Below, piece after piece: positions 26,894-35,420 of a stretch of DNA of 64,000 nucleotides. Every line of letters starts with the position of its first letter. Position 1 is the first letter of the stretch. Position numbers and translations under genes: made by a program. Source of the stretch: Acidaminococcus sp. Its GTDB lineage: Bacteria; Bacillota; Negativicutes; Acidaminococcales; Acidaminococcaceae. The notes under the pieces were generated by a model that saw nothing but the letters and a program-made list of their open reading frames with translations, did no database searches and was not told the DNA's origin. The DNA lies in NCBI GenBank assembly GCA_022482815.1, contig JAKVOM010000001.1, positions 2,624,946 through 2,688,945 of the forward strand, in the 5' to 3' direction.

Positions 26894-27397
26894 TTACCTT
26901 CCATATTTTTGATTAAATTTCTCCCAGGCCGGGCAGTCACAGTTAGTTTCACCGTGACAAGGATTCGTTCTGTTCCTTTCGTTCCGGACGATTTGGAGCG
27001 TGATTGCTTCCAGCGTAATATTCTTTAATTTTTCACGGCAGGCTTGATTCATCTCTTCATAGAGCTTGTCGAAAAATTTGCCCATGCCGCTGCTGATGAA
27101 ACAGTCCATATCTTCCGTCCCGCTGTGCCATTTCGTATCCACAAAGGAAATGCCCAGACAGTCGGCAATCTGCAGGAGGTTCGTCTTTTCGGCGCCAGGT
27201 TCCGTGCAGTATCCACCTACATGGCCTTCTTTGGTATTCACAAGTCCGCTCGCCTTGAGCTTTCCCATGATTTTACGGACACGGGCCGGGTTTGTGCATA
27301 TGTTCTTTGCCAGTTCGTCACTGGATACAAGGCAGTCCATATGGGTCAGATAGACCATGGCATGAACAGCCACAATAAAATCGCTCTTCACAATCAA
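26894..27397 (-). CDS. Rrf2-family transcriptional regulator
   Basis: 167 residues. N-terminal winged helix (VKSDFIVAVHAMVYLTHM, SSDELAKNICTNPARVRKIMGKLKASGLVNTKEGHVGGYC). The C-terminal part has Cys residues at FISSGMG-region MDCF and a tail CHGETNCDCP that could hold a metal or Fe-S cluster or act as a thiol switch; the classic IscR Cys triad spacing is not reproduced exactly. It is 27 bases after trxB in the same operon, so it very likely controls trxA-trxB-rrf2 through the palindrome at 28713. Confidence 0.88.
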   Translation of the reverse strand: MIVKSDFIVAVHAMVYLTHMDCLVSSDELAKNICTNPARVRKIMGKLKASGLVNTKEGHVGGYCTEPGAEKTNLLQIADCLGISFVDTKWHSGTEDMDCFISSGMGKFFDKLYEEMNQACREKLKNITLEAITLQIVRNERNRTNPCHGETNCDCPAWEKFNQKYGR

Positions 27398-27424
27398 AAC
27401 CTTCTTTGCTGCTGAATTGGTGAT

Positions 27425-28342
27425 TTATTGTTCGCTCAGATAAAGTTCCGCTGCATTAGCCGCGCAGGCTCCGTCAGATGCTGCCGTAACAATCTGCCGC
27501 AGCGCTTTTGTCCGGATATCTCCGGCTGCAAAAACACCGGGTACGGACGTCTTCGTGTCTTCGCCTGCCACGATATAGCCGGCCTTGTCAAGCTCCACCT
27601 TACCGGCGACAAGCTCTGTCTGAGGCTTACGTCCGACAGCAATGAACAGTGCATCACAGGGAAGAAGCTCTTCACTGCCGTCCTTGACGTTCTTCAGTCT
27701 GACACCAGTCACCTTCTTATCGCCCTCAATGCCGGAAACCACACGGTTCCAATGGATCTTAACGCCGGCATCCTCCAGGCGTTTCAAATAGATAGGTGTC
27801 GCTCTAAGTGTATCACGTCTATGGACCAAATGCACCTCTTTACCAATCCGGCTGAGGTAGATGGCATCGCCGACGGCACTATTGCCGCCGCCATTGACGA
27901 CAATCGTCTTGCCTTTAAAGAAGTTGCCGTCGCAGTGAGCACAGTACCCGATGCCGCGGCCGATCATCGCGTCTTCGCGGGGAATGCCGAGCTTACGGGG
28001 AGAAGCACCCATCGCAAGAATAATGGTACGTCCGAGATAATCGCCTTCTGAAGTATGGGCTACTTTGGGATTAGCTTCCAGGTCGAGGGATTCAACATCG
28101 ACAAAAAGCGTCTCGGCGCCAAATTTCTCCGCACCTTCCTGCATCTTCTCGCCCAGTTCAAACCCATCTACAGGATCAGGAAAACCAGGGTAATTTTCGA
28201 TTTCACTCGTCGTAGCCATCTGGCCGCCCGGAGAAAGTTTCTCCAGGATAGCCACGGAAAGACCACTGCGGGCACCGTAGAGGGCTGCCGTATAACCGGC
28301 AGGCCCTCCTCCGATGACCAGAATATCATAAACCTTTGTCAT
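27425..28342 (-). CDS. trxB: Thioredoxin reductase
   Basis: NADPH:thioredoxin oxidoreductase with FAD. 305 residues: FAD motif DILVIGGGPAGYTAALYGARSG, redox centre GYCAHCDGNFF (CxxC), NADPH motif IVVNGGGNSAVGDAIYLSRIGKEVHLVHRRD and the C-terminal FAD motif VPGVFAAGDIR. It overlaps trxA by four bases (ATGA). Confidence 0.95.
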   Translation of the reverse strand: MTKVYDILVIGGGPAGYTAALYGARSGLSVAILEKLSPGGQMATTSEIENYPGFPDPVDGFELGEKMQEGAEKFGAETLFVDVESLDLEANPKVAHTSEGDYLGRTIILAMGASPRKLGIPREDAMIGRGIGYCAHCDGNFFKGKTIVVNGGGNSAVGDAIYLSRIGKEVHLVHRRDTLRATPIYLKRLEDAGVKIHWNRVVSGIEGDKKVTGVRLKNVKDGSEELLPCDALFIAVGRKPQTELVAGKVELDKAGYIVAGEDTKTSVPGVFAAGDIRTKALRQIVTAASDGACAANAAELYLSEQ

Positions 28343-28665
28343 AATAATCCCTGCCCTTCAAGCCAGGTCTTTACAGCGGCCTTGGAGGGCGGATTCACGA
28401 GCAGTTCACTCGTCTTGCCGTCCTTGACGGCCATCAGACTAGGAATGGTTTCGACGCCGAAGCGTGCAGCCAGTTCGCGTTCATCATCAACGTTGACGGA
28501 GGCAAATTCAATCTTATCAGCTACTTCGGCAGCAAGCTGTCCCATTGCCGGCTTTAAGCGGCGGCAGTATCCACACCACGGGGCAGAAAATCCTACCACC
28601 ATCGGTTTCGTATTCTTCAGCACAACTTCATCAAAATTGGATGATGTAATCTTCTTGAATTCCAT
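28339..28665 (-). CDS. trxA: Thioredoxin
   Basis: 108 residues with the thioredoxin fold: VVGFSAPWCGYCRRLKPAMGQLA carries the active site CGYC instead of the common CGPC, and VETIPSLMAVKDG contains the cis-Pro. A Tyr in the active site should shift redox potential; its close coupling to trxB makes TrxB its natural reductant. First gene of the operon with rrf2 last. Confidence 0.93.
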   Translation of the reverse strand: MEFKKITSSNFDEVVLKNTKPMVVGFSAPWCGYCRRLKPAMGQLAAEVADKIEFASVNVDDERELAARFGVETIPSLMAVKDGKTSELLVNPPSKAAVKTWLEGQGLL

Positions 28666-28712
28666 GGTAAAACCTCCTTATATCTAGAGAAAAGCTATTA
28701 ATTAGTTTTGAT

Positions 28713-28747
28713 ACTGTAATTTTAGCAGTTACAGTTATTTTTGTCAA
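28713..28747 (-). promoter_or_regulatory. trxAB-rrf2 promoter with overlapping palindromic operator
   Basis: On the minus strand TTGACA (28742-28747), 17 bases, TAAAAT (28719-28724). The inverted repeat ACTGTAA-N9-TTACAGT (28713-28735) covers the -10 box and half the spacer. A repressor bound there would block polymerase; the Rrf2 protein encoded in the operon is the obvious candidate. Confidence 0.8.
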
Positions 28748-29098
28748 GGAGTAAGAGGAAAAAAGTTAGCCGCTAAGAGCGGCTGGCTGTGGTCGACTGC
28801 GTCGACAGATTAAAGCCGTAGCCGACTCCGTCGGCTAGCCTTCGGCAGAATAGGGACAGCACCCAACACAAGCGATTCCTCCTCTGGGGGAGTATGCTAA
28901 AGCAGCCGTTTTATCGAACCAATCCCTGTTGTCCGACTGACCACCCACCGCAAGCGTCAGCGCTTCCTGCCGTCAGTGCTGACTGCGTTTTCCCTCTTCT
29001 CTTCTTACCTTCCTCCACCACTTCGTGGTCCGCCCTCCTTCCTAAAGGACGGAGGTGGCAGCGGAATTCCAAACCTGACGGTTTGGCTTAATTAAACA
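28748..29098. repeat. Intergenic repeat block
   Basis: Contains a GTCGACTGCGTCGAC palindrome plus GCCGACTCCGTCGGC (28793-28840), also found at 29728-29790; an R3 remnant at 28905-28955; a TCAGCGCTTCCTGCCGTCAG module near 28958-28990; and CAAACCTGACGGTTTGG at 29070-29087. No gene seen. Confidence 0.55.
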
Positions 29099-29127
29099 AA
29101 AAACAGGCCGCATCTGCAGCCTGTTTT
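29099..29127 (-). terminator. Terminator after ompH
   Basis: AAAACAGGC pairs with GCCTGTTTT around GCA/TGC; the minus strand continues TTTTTTGTTT. Confidence 0.85.
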
Positions 29128-29140
29128 GAGTCCTTTTCAA

Positions 29141-29575
29141 TTAGCGTCCACCGACAGCTTTCAGTACGTCCTTCGTCAGGTCCGTACCGCCGTTAACGAC
29201 AGCGCTTGCCGTCAGAACCGTCGTAATGCCGCGTTCCTTGGCAACTTGGTTTACTGCCTTCAGGATTTTTTCACGAATCGGGTTGAAGAGTTCCTGTTCT
29301 CTCTTTGCAATCCGTTCAGTCAGGGTGTTATCCAAGGCACGCTTGCCGTTGTCATCCAGGCTTGGAGCCTTTTCACGGAATTCCTGCTGAGCCTTCTGCT
29401 GTTCCAGATTCAAAGCAGCTCTTGCGCTGGCAAAATCAGGATGGTGAGAGAAGACCGTATTCAAATCTACATACCCAATGGATTCAGCTGCAAAAGCCGT
29501 TGCCGGTACAACTGCGCCGCCAACACCAAAAGACATGGACAGTGCTAAAGCAGCAGCCACCAATTGTTTCTTCAA
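29141..29575 (-). CDS. OmpH/Skp-family periplasmic chaperone
   Basis: 144 residues: signal peptide (MKKQLVAAALALSMSFGVGG...AFA), then AESIGYVDLNTVFSHHPDFASARAALNLEQQKAQQEF, the N-terminal part of Skp/OmpH, and a helical, charged middle. Skp holds unfolded outer-membrane proteins in the periplasm, which fits the autotransporters in this window. The start codon appears to be TTG (29573-29575), nine bases after GAGG. Single gene with its own terminator. Confidence 0.87.
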   Translation of the reverse strand: MKKQLVAAALALSMSFGVGGAVVPATAFAAESIGYVDLNTVFSHHPDFASARAALNLEQQKAQQEFREKAPSLDDNGKRALDNTLTERIAKREQELFNPIREKILKAVNQVAKERGITTVLTASAVVNGGTDLTKDVLKAVGGR

Positions 29576-30000
29576 TGAGATCAGCCTCTTTTCTAAAATC
29601 TACTCAAGTGCTTTTTGCATTATAACATGCTAAAAATTGACGTGCAAGTCGAAAGATAAATAAAAGCTAAATAAATGAACTTAATTGAAAAAAGTTTTCT
29701 ATTTTGTCATAGCCGGCCGTCTTTGGCGGCCGGCTATGGTCGACTGCGTCGACGGATTGAAGCCGTAGCCGACTCCGTCGGCTGGCCTTCGGCAGAAAGG
29801 GATATTCTTCACCGCAAGGAATCCCGCTATCTTTCTTTCCTCCACAACCTCCTTCCGAACGGACGAAAAAGAAGCTATCCTCCACCGCTGTCGTCAGCGC
29901 TTCCTGCCGTCAGTGCTGACTGCGGTTTCCCTCCTTTCGAAGCCGTGAAGCGGCTTGAAAGGAGGTCCCAAAGGAATTCCAAACCTAACGGTTTGGCTAA
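29576..30000. repeat. Intergenic repeat block
   Basis: Second GTCGACTGCGTCGAC/GCCGACTCCGTCGGC block at 29728-29790, a GTCAGCGC/GTCAGTGCTGAC module at 29892-29922, an R1 palindrome (GAAGCCGTGAAGCGGCTTG) at 29932-29966 and CCAAACCTAACGGTTTGG at 29980-29997. No gene seen. Confidence 0.55.
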
Positions 30001-30049
30001 AAAAAGGCTGTGTAGCAATGATGGCCCATTGCTTCACAGCCCTTTTTTA
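30001..30049 (-). terminator. Terminator after copZ (R6)
   Basis: AAAAAGGCTGTG and AGCAATG pair with CATTGCT and CACAGCC; T-run on both strands. Confidence 0.85.
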
Positions 30050-30055
30050 CGTTCA

Positions 30056-30259
30056 TTATTTTACCAGTTCGTATCCGGCATCGGTGATTGCTTTATCAAA
30101 TTCAGCAACAGGAATGTCACGGCTGGCAGTTACTTTAGCAGTACCTTTTTCCAGGTTGACATCCACAGCAGATACACCGTCCAGAGCAGCCAGGGCATCG
30201 TGTACATGCTGCTGGCAATGTGCGCACATCATACCTTTTACATTTAACGTCTTTTCCAT
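30056..30259 (-). CDS. copZ: Heavy-metal-associated copper chaperone, CopZ-like
   Basis: 67-residue ferredoxin-like HMA domain: KTLNVKGMMCAHCQQHVHDAL with the metal-binding CxxC. Such proteins carry Cu(I) to a P-type ATPase. It lies 19 bases after a CsoR-like repressor gene, but no copA follows; the nearest P1B ATPase is 9.5 kb away and TetR-linked. Confidence 0.88.
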   Translation of the reverse strand: MEKTLNVKGMMCAHCQQHVHDALAALDGVSAVDVNLEKGTAKVTASRDIPVAEFDKAITDAGYELVK

Positions 30260-30278
30260 ATACGATTCATCCTTTCTG

Positions 30279-30569
30279 TCATTTCATCAATTTTTGAAGG
30301 GTTTCACACAGTTCATCAACGACCTGATCATCTCCGTTGCGGATGTCTTGCACCACGCAGGATTTGATGTGGTCAGCCAGTAATTTTTTGTTGAAGGCAT
30401 TCAGACCGCACGTAATGGCGCTGACCTGGGTCAGAATATCCACACAGTACCGGTCTTCTTCAAGCATCCTCTTGATTCCGCGAACCTGACCCTCAATCCG
30501 GTTCAATCTCTTGATAAGATCCTTGTACTCACTGCCCTCTTTGTTTCGTTTCGTCGTTTCATGCAGCAT
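30279..30569 (-). CDS. csoR: CsoR-type metal-sensing repressor
   Basis: 96-residue all-helical DUF156 protein: LIKRLNRIEGQVRGIKRMLEEDRYCVDILTQVSAI...LADHIKSCVVQDI. Cys-x-x...His-x3-Cys (YC, DHIKSC) matches the Cu(I) ligands of CsoR rather than the Ni/Co set of RcnR. Cu(I) binding should release DNA and switch on csoR-copZ. GGAGG lies ahead of the ATG. Confidence 0.88.
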   Translation of the reverse strand: MLHETTKRNKEGSEYKDLIKRLNRIEGQVRGIKRMLEEDRYCVDILTQVSAITCGLNAFNKKLLADHIKSCVVQDIRNGDDQVVDELCETLQKLMK

Positions 30570-30594
30570 TTTACTATACCTCCGTTATGTATAT

Positions 30595-30623
30595 ATAATA
30601 CTCGTTTTGTGGAAAGATGTCAA
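30595..30623 (-). promoter_or_regulatory. csoR-copZ promoter
   Basis: Minus-strand TTGACA (30618-30623), 17 bases, TATTAT (30595-30600). GTAT-N5-ATAC (30589-30601) overlaps the -10 box. A second candidate site with C-rich centre, ATAC...GTAT at 30682-30698, lies about 60 bases further upstream; it is more like a CsoR-family site in composition but oddly placed. Confidence 0.75.
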
Positions 30624-31107
30624 ACGCTTTCTTTGCTGTTACGAATAATTAATATTTGCTGGAGATTGATAAAAAGTTTTAATACCCCTACCCTGTATAA
30701 ATTCAAGAAGTAGTGAGAAGTAGAAAGTACGCTGGTGCGGCAGATTGTCAGGTAAATTCCAGACAAAAAAGCTGTGGCGCTTCGCGCAAAAAAAGCTGTG
30801 GCCGCCATTGGCGGCGGGGCTGCGACAGCAAAAAAGCACTTTTAACGTTTAGCATTCAGCTTTTAGCCCAGCCTGCGAAAGATTGGTTTGTGGATAGACG
30901 ACAGTGGTTAGTACTGTAGTGCAAGCAGATACTTTGGCTGATTTACGAAGACAATTGCAGCGAGCAGTTAATTGGCCTTCGGCAGAAAGGGAGTGTCCAA
31001 ACCGCTTGTCGGTTTGCTTCCGCGGATGGCCGGCAACCCGCGACCAGATACCAGCGCTGTTAAGGAAGGTTTTCGCAAAATTTTAAATGCTAACGGTTCG
31101 GCTTAAC
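30624..31107. repeat. Intergenic R2 copies
   Basis: An R2 fragment at about 30710-30780 and a fuller R2 copy at about 30825-30995 (AAAAAAGCACTTTTAACG ... CTTCGGCAGAAAGGGA), followed by AAACCGCTTGTCGGTTTGC. No gene seen. Confidence 0.55.
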
Positions 31108-31149
31108 GAAAAACCGGAAAGGTTCCCAAAACGGGAATCTTTCCGGTTT
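31108..31149 (-). terminator. Terminator after ileS
   Basis: AAACCGGAAA and GTTCCC pair with GGGAA and CTTTCCGGTTT; the minus strand continues TTTTTCG. 17 bases beyond the ileS stop. Confidence 0.9.
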
Positions 31150-31165
31150 GTAAATCTATAATCGC

Positions 31166-33973
31166 TTATTTAAGCACTTCTACGCAGCGATGGCACAGGG
31201 TCGGATGTTCTGCGTCCTGGCCAACCGTCTCGTCGTATCTCCAGCAGCGTTCACACTTATGGCCTTCGGCCGGGGAAACTTTGACCGTCAGATCCTGACG
31301 ATCCGTCTTTTCTCCGCCTTCCGTACCTTCATGCAGTGCTACCTGGGAAACAATGAGCAGCGTTGGCAGGTCTTTTTCTACGCGGCGCAGTACTTCCAGT
31401 GCTTCGCCGTCTGCATAGAGATCAACCTTAGCATCAAGGGAATTACCAATCTTCTTGTCGCGGCGGGCATTTTCCAGAATCTTCATGATTTCGCCGCGGA
31501 CTTTGATGAAGCTGTTCCACTTCTGCAGTTCATCTTTGTTGATGTATTCCTCATGCAGCTTCGGCCATTCGAGCAGCAGTACGCTGACAGGTGCATCGGC
31601 CGGCTTCTTGAGCTGCTGGTAAACTTCTTCCATCGTGAAGCTCAGGATTGGCGTCAGCATGACCATGAGGTCATACAGGATTTCATACATAGCCGTCTGA
31701 GCGCTGCGGCGCTTCGGATCATTCGGCTTGCTCGTATACAGACGGTCCTTGATGATATCCAGATAGAAGGAGCTCATGTCTACCGTGCAGAATTCGTGAA
31801 CAGCATGATACACCAGATGGAAATCATACTCTTCATACGCATTCTTTACGTACTTCTTCAGTTCCTGCAGGCGCATCAGTGCGTACTGATCCAGTTCTTC
31901 CATGTCGGCGAAAGCTACTTTGTCCTTTTCATAGTCAAAGTCATAGGTGTTGCCGAGGATGTAACGGATGGTGTTGCGAATCTTACGGTATACTTCGGCA
32001 ATCTGTTTCAGGATCAGCTTGGAGATTCTGACATCGCCCTTGTAGTCTACGGAAGATACCCACAGACGAACAATATCGGCACCGTAATCCTTGATAACAT
32101 CTTCCGGAGCGACCGTGTTGCCGACGGATTTACTCATCTTGCGGCCTTCACCGTCAAGAGTATAGCCGTGAGTCAGAACGGCACGGTACGGAGCCTTGCC
32201 CGTCGTAGCGACACTCGTGAGCAGCGAAGACTGGAACCAGCCTCTGTGCTGGTCACTGCCTTCGAGGTACATATCAGCCGGCCAGCCCAGTTCGGGGCGT
32301 CTTCTCAGTACGCCGCGGTGCGTTGAACCGGAGTCGAACCAGACGTCCATGATATCGCTTTCCTTGCGGAAATGCGTGCAGCCGCACTTCGGGCACTTCG
32401 TGCCTTCCGGCAGCAGTTCTTCGGCGGTATGCTTCCACCAGGCGTCGGTGCCCTCTTTTTCCACAATCTTAGCCAGATGTTCAATCGTTTCCGGCGTAAT
32501 CAGCGGTTCACCGCAGTCTTCGCAGTAATAAATAGGAATAGGCACGCCCCAGACACGCTGACGGGAAATACACCAGTCATGACGGTCAGCAACCATGTTG
32601 TAAATGCGCTGACGGCCCCAGCTCGGAATGAACTGAACGTCGTTGTTGATGACTTTCAAAGCCTGATCACGGAAGCCGTCTACGGAAGCAAACCACTGCT
32701 CGGAAGCACGGTAAATGATCGGGTTCTTGCAGCGCCAGCAGTGAGCATACTGGTGGTGAATGTTTTTCTTGCCCAGAAGAGCGCCATTTTCAGCCAGATG
32801 TTTAATAACAAGGCCATTGCAGTCAAAGACGAATTTGCCTTTGAAGAGTTCGCCGGCTTCGTCAGTGTAGCAGCCTTTTTCATCGACCGGGCAGAGAATG
32901 TCCAGTTTATATTTGAGGCCCGTCAGATAGTCGACATCGCCGTGGCCAGGAGCGGTATGGACAGCGCCGGTACCGGTTTCCAGGTCAACGTAGTCGGCCA
33001 GTACAACGAGGGACTTTCTATGGTTGTATTCAGGGAACGGATGCTCGCATTCGGCATATTCAAAGTCGCGGCCTTTCGTTACACCGAGAACCGGGCCGAA
33101 GGTAATGCCGCATTCACTGGCAACCTTGTCAATCAGTTCCTTTGCCATGATGAGAGCTTCACCCTGGTATTCGACCCAGGCATATTCAAAGTCGGGGTTC
33201 AGGGCAATAGCGACGTTGGCCGGAATGGTCCAGGGCGTCGTGGTCCATACGACAAAGTAAGCTTTCATGCCCTTGGCAGCTTCCGGAGTAAGGCCCTTAT
33301 CCTTGACGAGAGGCATCTTTACATAGATGGTCGGTGTCTTCTGATCCGCATATTCGATTTCGGCTTCGGCCAGAGCAGTTTCGCAGTGAGGGCACCAGTA
33401 AACGGTCTTTTTGCCCTTGTAGATGTAGCCCTTGTTGGCCATGTCGCCGAAAACGCGAAGCTGATCAGCTTCGGTAAGCGGATTAAGGGTCAGATAGGGA
33501 TTATCCCAGTCACCGATCACGCCCAGACGCTTGAAGCCTTCGCGCTGCTCGTTGATCCATTTGTGGGCATAATCATTGCACATCTTTCTGAGTTCCAGAG
33601 CGGAAATCTTATGACGGTCTACACCGGTAGCCTTCAGGCAGGCATGTTCAATCGGCATGCCGTGCGTATCCCAGCCGGGAACGTAAGGCGTGTCAAAGCC
33701 CTGTTGATACTTATATTTAATGATGATATCTTTCAGAATCTTATTCAGTGCGTGACCAATATGAATCTTGCCGTTCGCATACGGAGGGCCATCGTGCAGA
33801 ATGAACTTCTTATGGCCGGCATGCTGTTTCAGTTTCAGATGATACATGTCATGGTCCTGCCAGAACTTCAAAAAGTCCGGTTCACGTTTGGGCAGACCGG
33901 CACGCATCGGGAAATCGGTCTTCGGCAGATTCAGGGTAGCGCTGAACTTGTCGTTTTCTTTTTCTTTACTCAC
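31166..33973 (-). CDS. ileS: Isoleucyl-tRNA synthetase
   Basis: Class Ia synthetase, 935 residues. Motifs: GPPYANGKIHIGHALNKILKD (HIGH), the editing domain around residues 200-380 (VVWTTTPWTIPANVAIAL), GRKMSKSVGN (KMSKS), and a C-terminal zinc finger CERCWRYDETVG...CHRC. The start is GTG at 33971-33973: GGAGG lies eight bases upstream, directly behind the leader terminator. The frame is open through the whole leader but that part encodes the T-box, not protein. Confidence 0.95.
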   Translation of the reverse strand: MSKEKENDKFSATLNLPKTDFPMRAGLPKREPDFLKFWQDHDMYHLKLKQHAGHKKFILHDGPPYANGKIHIGHALNKILKDIIIKYKYQQGFDTPYVPGWDTHGMPIEHACLKATGVDRHKISALELRKMCNDYAHKWINEQREGFKRLGVIGDWDNPYLTLNPLTEADQLRVFGDMANKGYIYKGKKTVYWCPHCETALAEAEIEYADQKTPTIYVKMPLVKDKGLTPEAAKGMKAYFVVWTTTPWTIPANVAIALNPDFEYAWVEYQGEALIMAKELIDKVASECGITFGPVLGVTKGRDFEYAECEHPFPEYNHRKSLVVLADYVDLETGTGAVHTAPGHGDVDYLTGLKYKLDILCPVDEKGCYTDEAGELFKGKFVFDCNGLVIKHLAENGALLGKKNIHHQYAHCWRCKNPIIYRASEQWFASVDGFRDQALKVINNDVQFIPSWGRQRIYNMVADRHDWCISRQRVWGVPIPIYYCEDCGEPLITPETIEHLAKIVEKEGTDAWWKHTAEELLPEGTKCPKCGCTHFRKESDIMDVWFDSGSTHRGVLRRRPELGWPADMYLEGSDQHRGWFQSSLLTSVATTGKAPYRAVLTHGYTLDGEGRKMSKSVGNTVAPEDVIKDYGADIVRLWVSSVDYKGDVRISKLILKQIAEVYRKIRNTIRYILGNTYDFDYEKDKVAFADMEELDQYALMRLQELKKYVKNAYEEYDFHLVYHAVHEFCTVDMSSFYLDIIKDRLYTSKPNDPKRRSAQTAMYEILYDLMVMLTPILSFTMEEVYQQLKKPADAPVSVLLLEWPKLHEEYINKDELQKWNSFIKVRGEIMKILENARRDKKIGNSLDAKVDLYADGEALEVLRRVEKDLPTLLIVSQVALHEGTEGGEKTDRQDLTVKVSPAEGHKCERCWRYDETVGQDAEHPTLCHRCVEVLK

Positions 33974-33986
33974 CAGGAACACCTCC

Positions 33987-34022
33987 AAAAAAATAAGCCC
34001 CGTCCCCGCAAGGGACGAGACT
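33987..34022 (-). terminator. Leader terminator of ileS T-box
   Basis: Minus strand: AAGTC/CGTCCC pair with GGGACG/GGCTT followed by seven T. It competes with the antiterminator that includes the T-box sequence just upstream. Confidence 0.88.
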
Positions 34023-34234
34023 TTTACCCGTGGTACCACCCTCATGACAGGACGTTTCCTGCCACTTTCAAATGAAATAACGCTCATCAGACGGACCGTC
34101 CTACTGCTGGTTCGGCGGTCAGCTCGGGAGTGATTTTCCTTTCTGCATCCTCCTGCCCGGGCTCTCACTCTCCCCCGAGTCGCTGCACCGGCTGCATCAG
34201 TACTGTCTCCGTCATGGCTATTTTCAATTTTTAC
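33987..34234 (-). promoter_or_regulatory. T-box leader (tRNA-Ile sensing) of ileS
   Basis: The minus strand carries AGGGTGGTACCACGGGT (34026-34042), a canonical T-box sequence whose NCCA-binding bulge pairs with uncharged tRNA. A Stem I region of about 110 bases precedes it; the codon ATC followed by A (34132-34134) in GGAAAATCACTCC is the likely specifier for isoleucine. Uncharged tRNA-Ile should stabilise the antiterminator and allow ileS transcription. Confidence 0.92.
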
Positions 34235-34240
34235 CCGTCT

Positions 34241-34269
34241 ATTATACACTTATAGGATGCTACCGTCAA
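34241..34269 (-). promoter_or_regulatory. ileS promoter
   Basis: Minus-strand TTGACG (34264-34269), 17 bases, TATAAT (34241-34246), directly ahead of the T-box leader. Confidence 0.88.
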
Positions 34270-34640
34270 ATGGATAAAAAAAGAAAGCTGTGGCCGGCTA
34301 AGCCGGCGGAAAAGAAGCTGTGGCGCTTACGCGCGAAAAGGATTTAGTAAAGGAGCTAGTGGATAGTGTCTAGTGGTTAGTAGGCTAATGCATGCAGCCA
34401 CATTGGCGGATTCCTGAGAAAGATTGCAGTGAACAATGAGTTAGCCTTCGTCAGAATGGGCTATCCACTCATATCGGGGGCAGAGTTGTAAAGATACTAG
34501 TTCCCCCACTTTCTAAATTAAGAGCAAAAATATAACGGTGAGGGGATGACTCATTTCCTCACCGCTGGTTTTGATATTATCACTCTTTAGCCTTTGCAGC
34601 CGGCCAACACAGTCGAACACAACTTTATATTTAGGTACCT
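34270..34640. repeat. Intergenic R2 copy and terminator
   Basis: R2 at about 34340-34460 (GTGGATAGTGTCTAGTGG...TTAGCCTTCGTCAGAATGGG) and the terminator at 34524-34564. No gene seen. Confidence 0.55.
34524..34564 (-). terminator. Terminator after rRNA methyltransferase gene (R6)
   Basis: CGGTGAGG (34536-34543) pairs with CCTCACCG (34557-34564); the minus strand continues TTATATTTTT. It lies about 75 bases after the stop. Confidence 0.75.
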
Positions 34641-35420
34641 TTAATGCATTTTAACCGCGCAGTCGTACAATAATATGCCTGTCGCTACTGCCACATTTAA
34701 ACTTTCCGCTTCACCGTACATCGGGATTTTCACCCGCGTATCGGCCTGCTCCAAAATGGACGGCGACACGCCTTCGGCTTCGCTTCCCATGACGAGAAGT
34801 GTTTTCTCCGGCCAGGTAAGTTCCGGCAGGTTCACGGCACCGCGCAGATCCGTTACCACAAGCTGCCATCCTTCGCCGCGGGCCCAGTGCAGCAGTGCTT
34901 CCTCCTCGATACCCGTAAAGACGGGCAGATGAAAGAGGTTTCCCATCGCCGAGCGCACGACTTTCGGATTATACAGATCCACGGAATTCTTAAGCAGCAC
35001 CACGCCTTCCGCCCCGGCCGCGCAGGCCGTGCGGATCATGGTGCCGGCGTTTCCCGGATCATGGATTTCATCGAGGACGAGGATGACGCCCTTTCCCGGA
35101 TGGAAATTTGCGAGGTCATTGTCGCGCAGTTCTACGAGAGCAGCCACGGACTGCGGATCTTCCGTAGCCGCAATCTTTCCCATAATAGCTTCCGTTACCA
35201 CATAATACGGCACAGAAGACGTTTCTGCTTCTTCCTGCCATTCTTCCGGCAGCTTCGTGCAGAAATAAGCTGTCACTTTCCAGTCGGAACGGCGCACTTC
35301 CTCTACCGCTCTCGTTCCCTCGAGCAAGAAAAGCTGTTCCCGCTGCCGATATTTCTTTTGTTTTAATGAAGCCGCTTTCTTTACGACTTCATTTTTTAAG
35401 GACGTTATCGTCTGGATCAT
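34641..35420 (-). CDS. TrmH/SpoU-family RNA 2'-O-methyltransferase
   Basis: SPOUT (alpha/beta-knot) methyltransferase, 259 residues: the N-terminal substrate-binding domain (LKQKKYRQREQLFLLEGTRAVEEV), then the SPOUT motifs ILVLDEIHDPGNAGTMIRTACAAG (Asn-Arg), VMGSEAEGVSP and IPMYGEAESLNVAVATGILLYD. This layout is the RlmB/YsgA group acting on 23S rRNA guanosine or on tRNA; the exact target is not set by sequence. It overlaps ktrA by four bases (ATGA). Confidence 0.9.
   Translation of the reverse strand: MIQTITSLKNEVVKKAASLKQKKYRQREQLFLLEGTRAVEEVRRSDWKVTAYFCTKLPEEWQEEAETSSVPYYVVTEAIMGKIAATEDPQSVAALVELRDNDLANFHPGKGVILVLDEIHDPGNAGTMIRTACAAGAEGVVLLKNSVDLYNPKVVRSAMGNLFHLPVFTGIEEEALLHWARGEGWQLVVTDLRGAVNLPELTWPEKTLLVMGSEAEGVSPSILEQADTRVKIPMYGEAESLNVAVATGILLYDCAVKMH

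Noticed and set aside
30682-30698. ATAC-C-rich-GTAT site as the sole CsoR operator
   Set aside because: Its composition is suggestive, but it lies about 60 bases upstream of the -35 box, where a repressor would not be expected to block the promoter; listed only as a candidate.
33974-34249. N-terminal extension of IleS from the open frame upstream
   Set aside because: The extra 92 residues would be encoded by the T-box leader and terminator; GGAGG before GTG 33973 and the normal HIGH-motif distance set the start.
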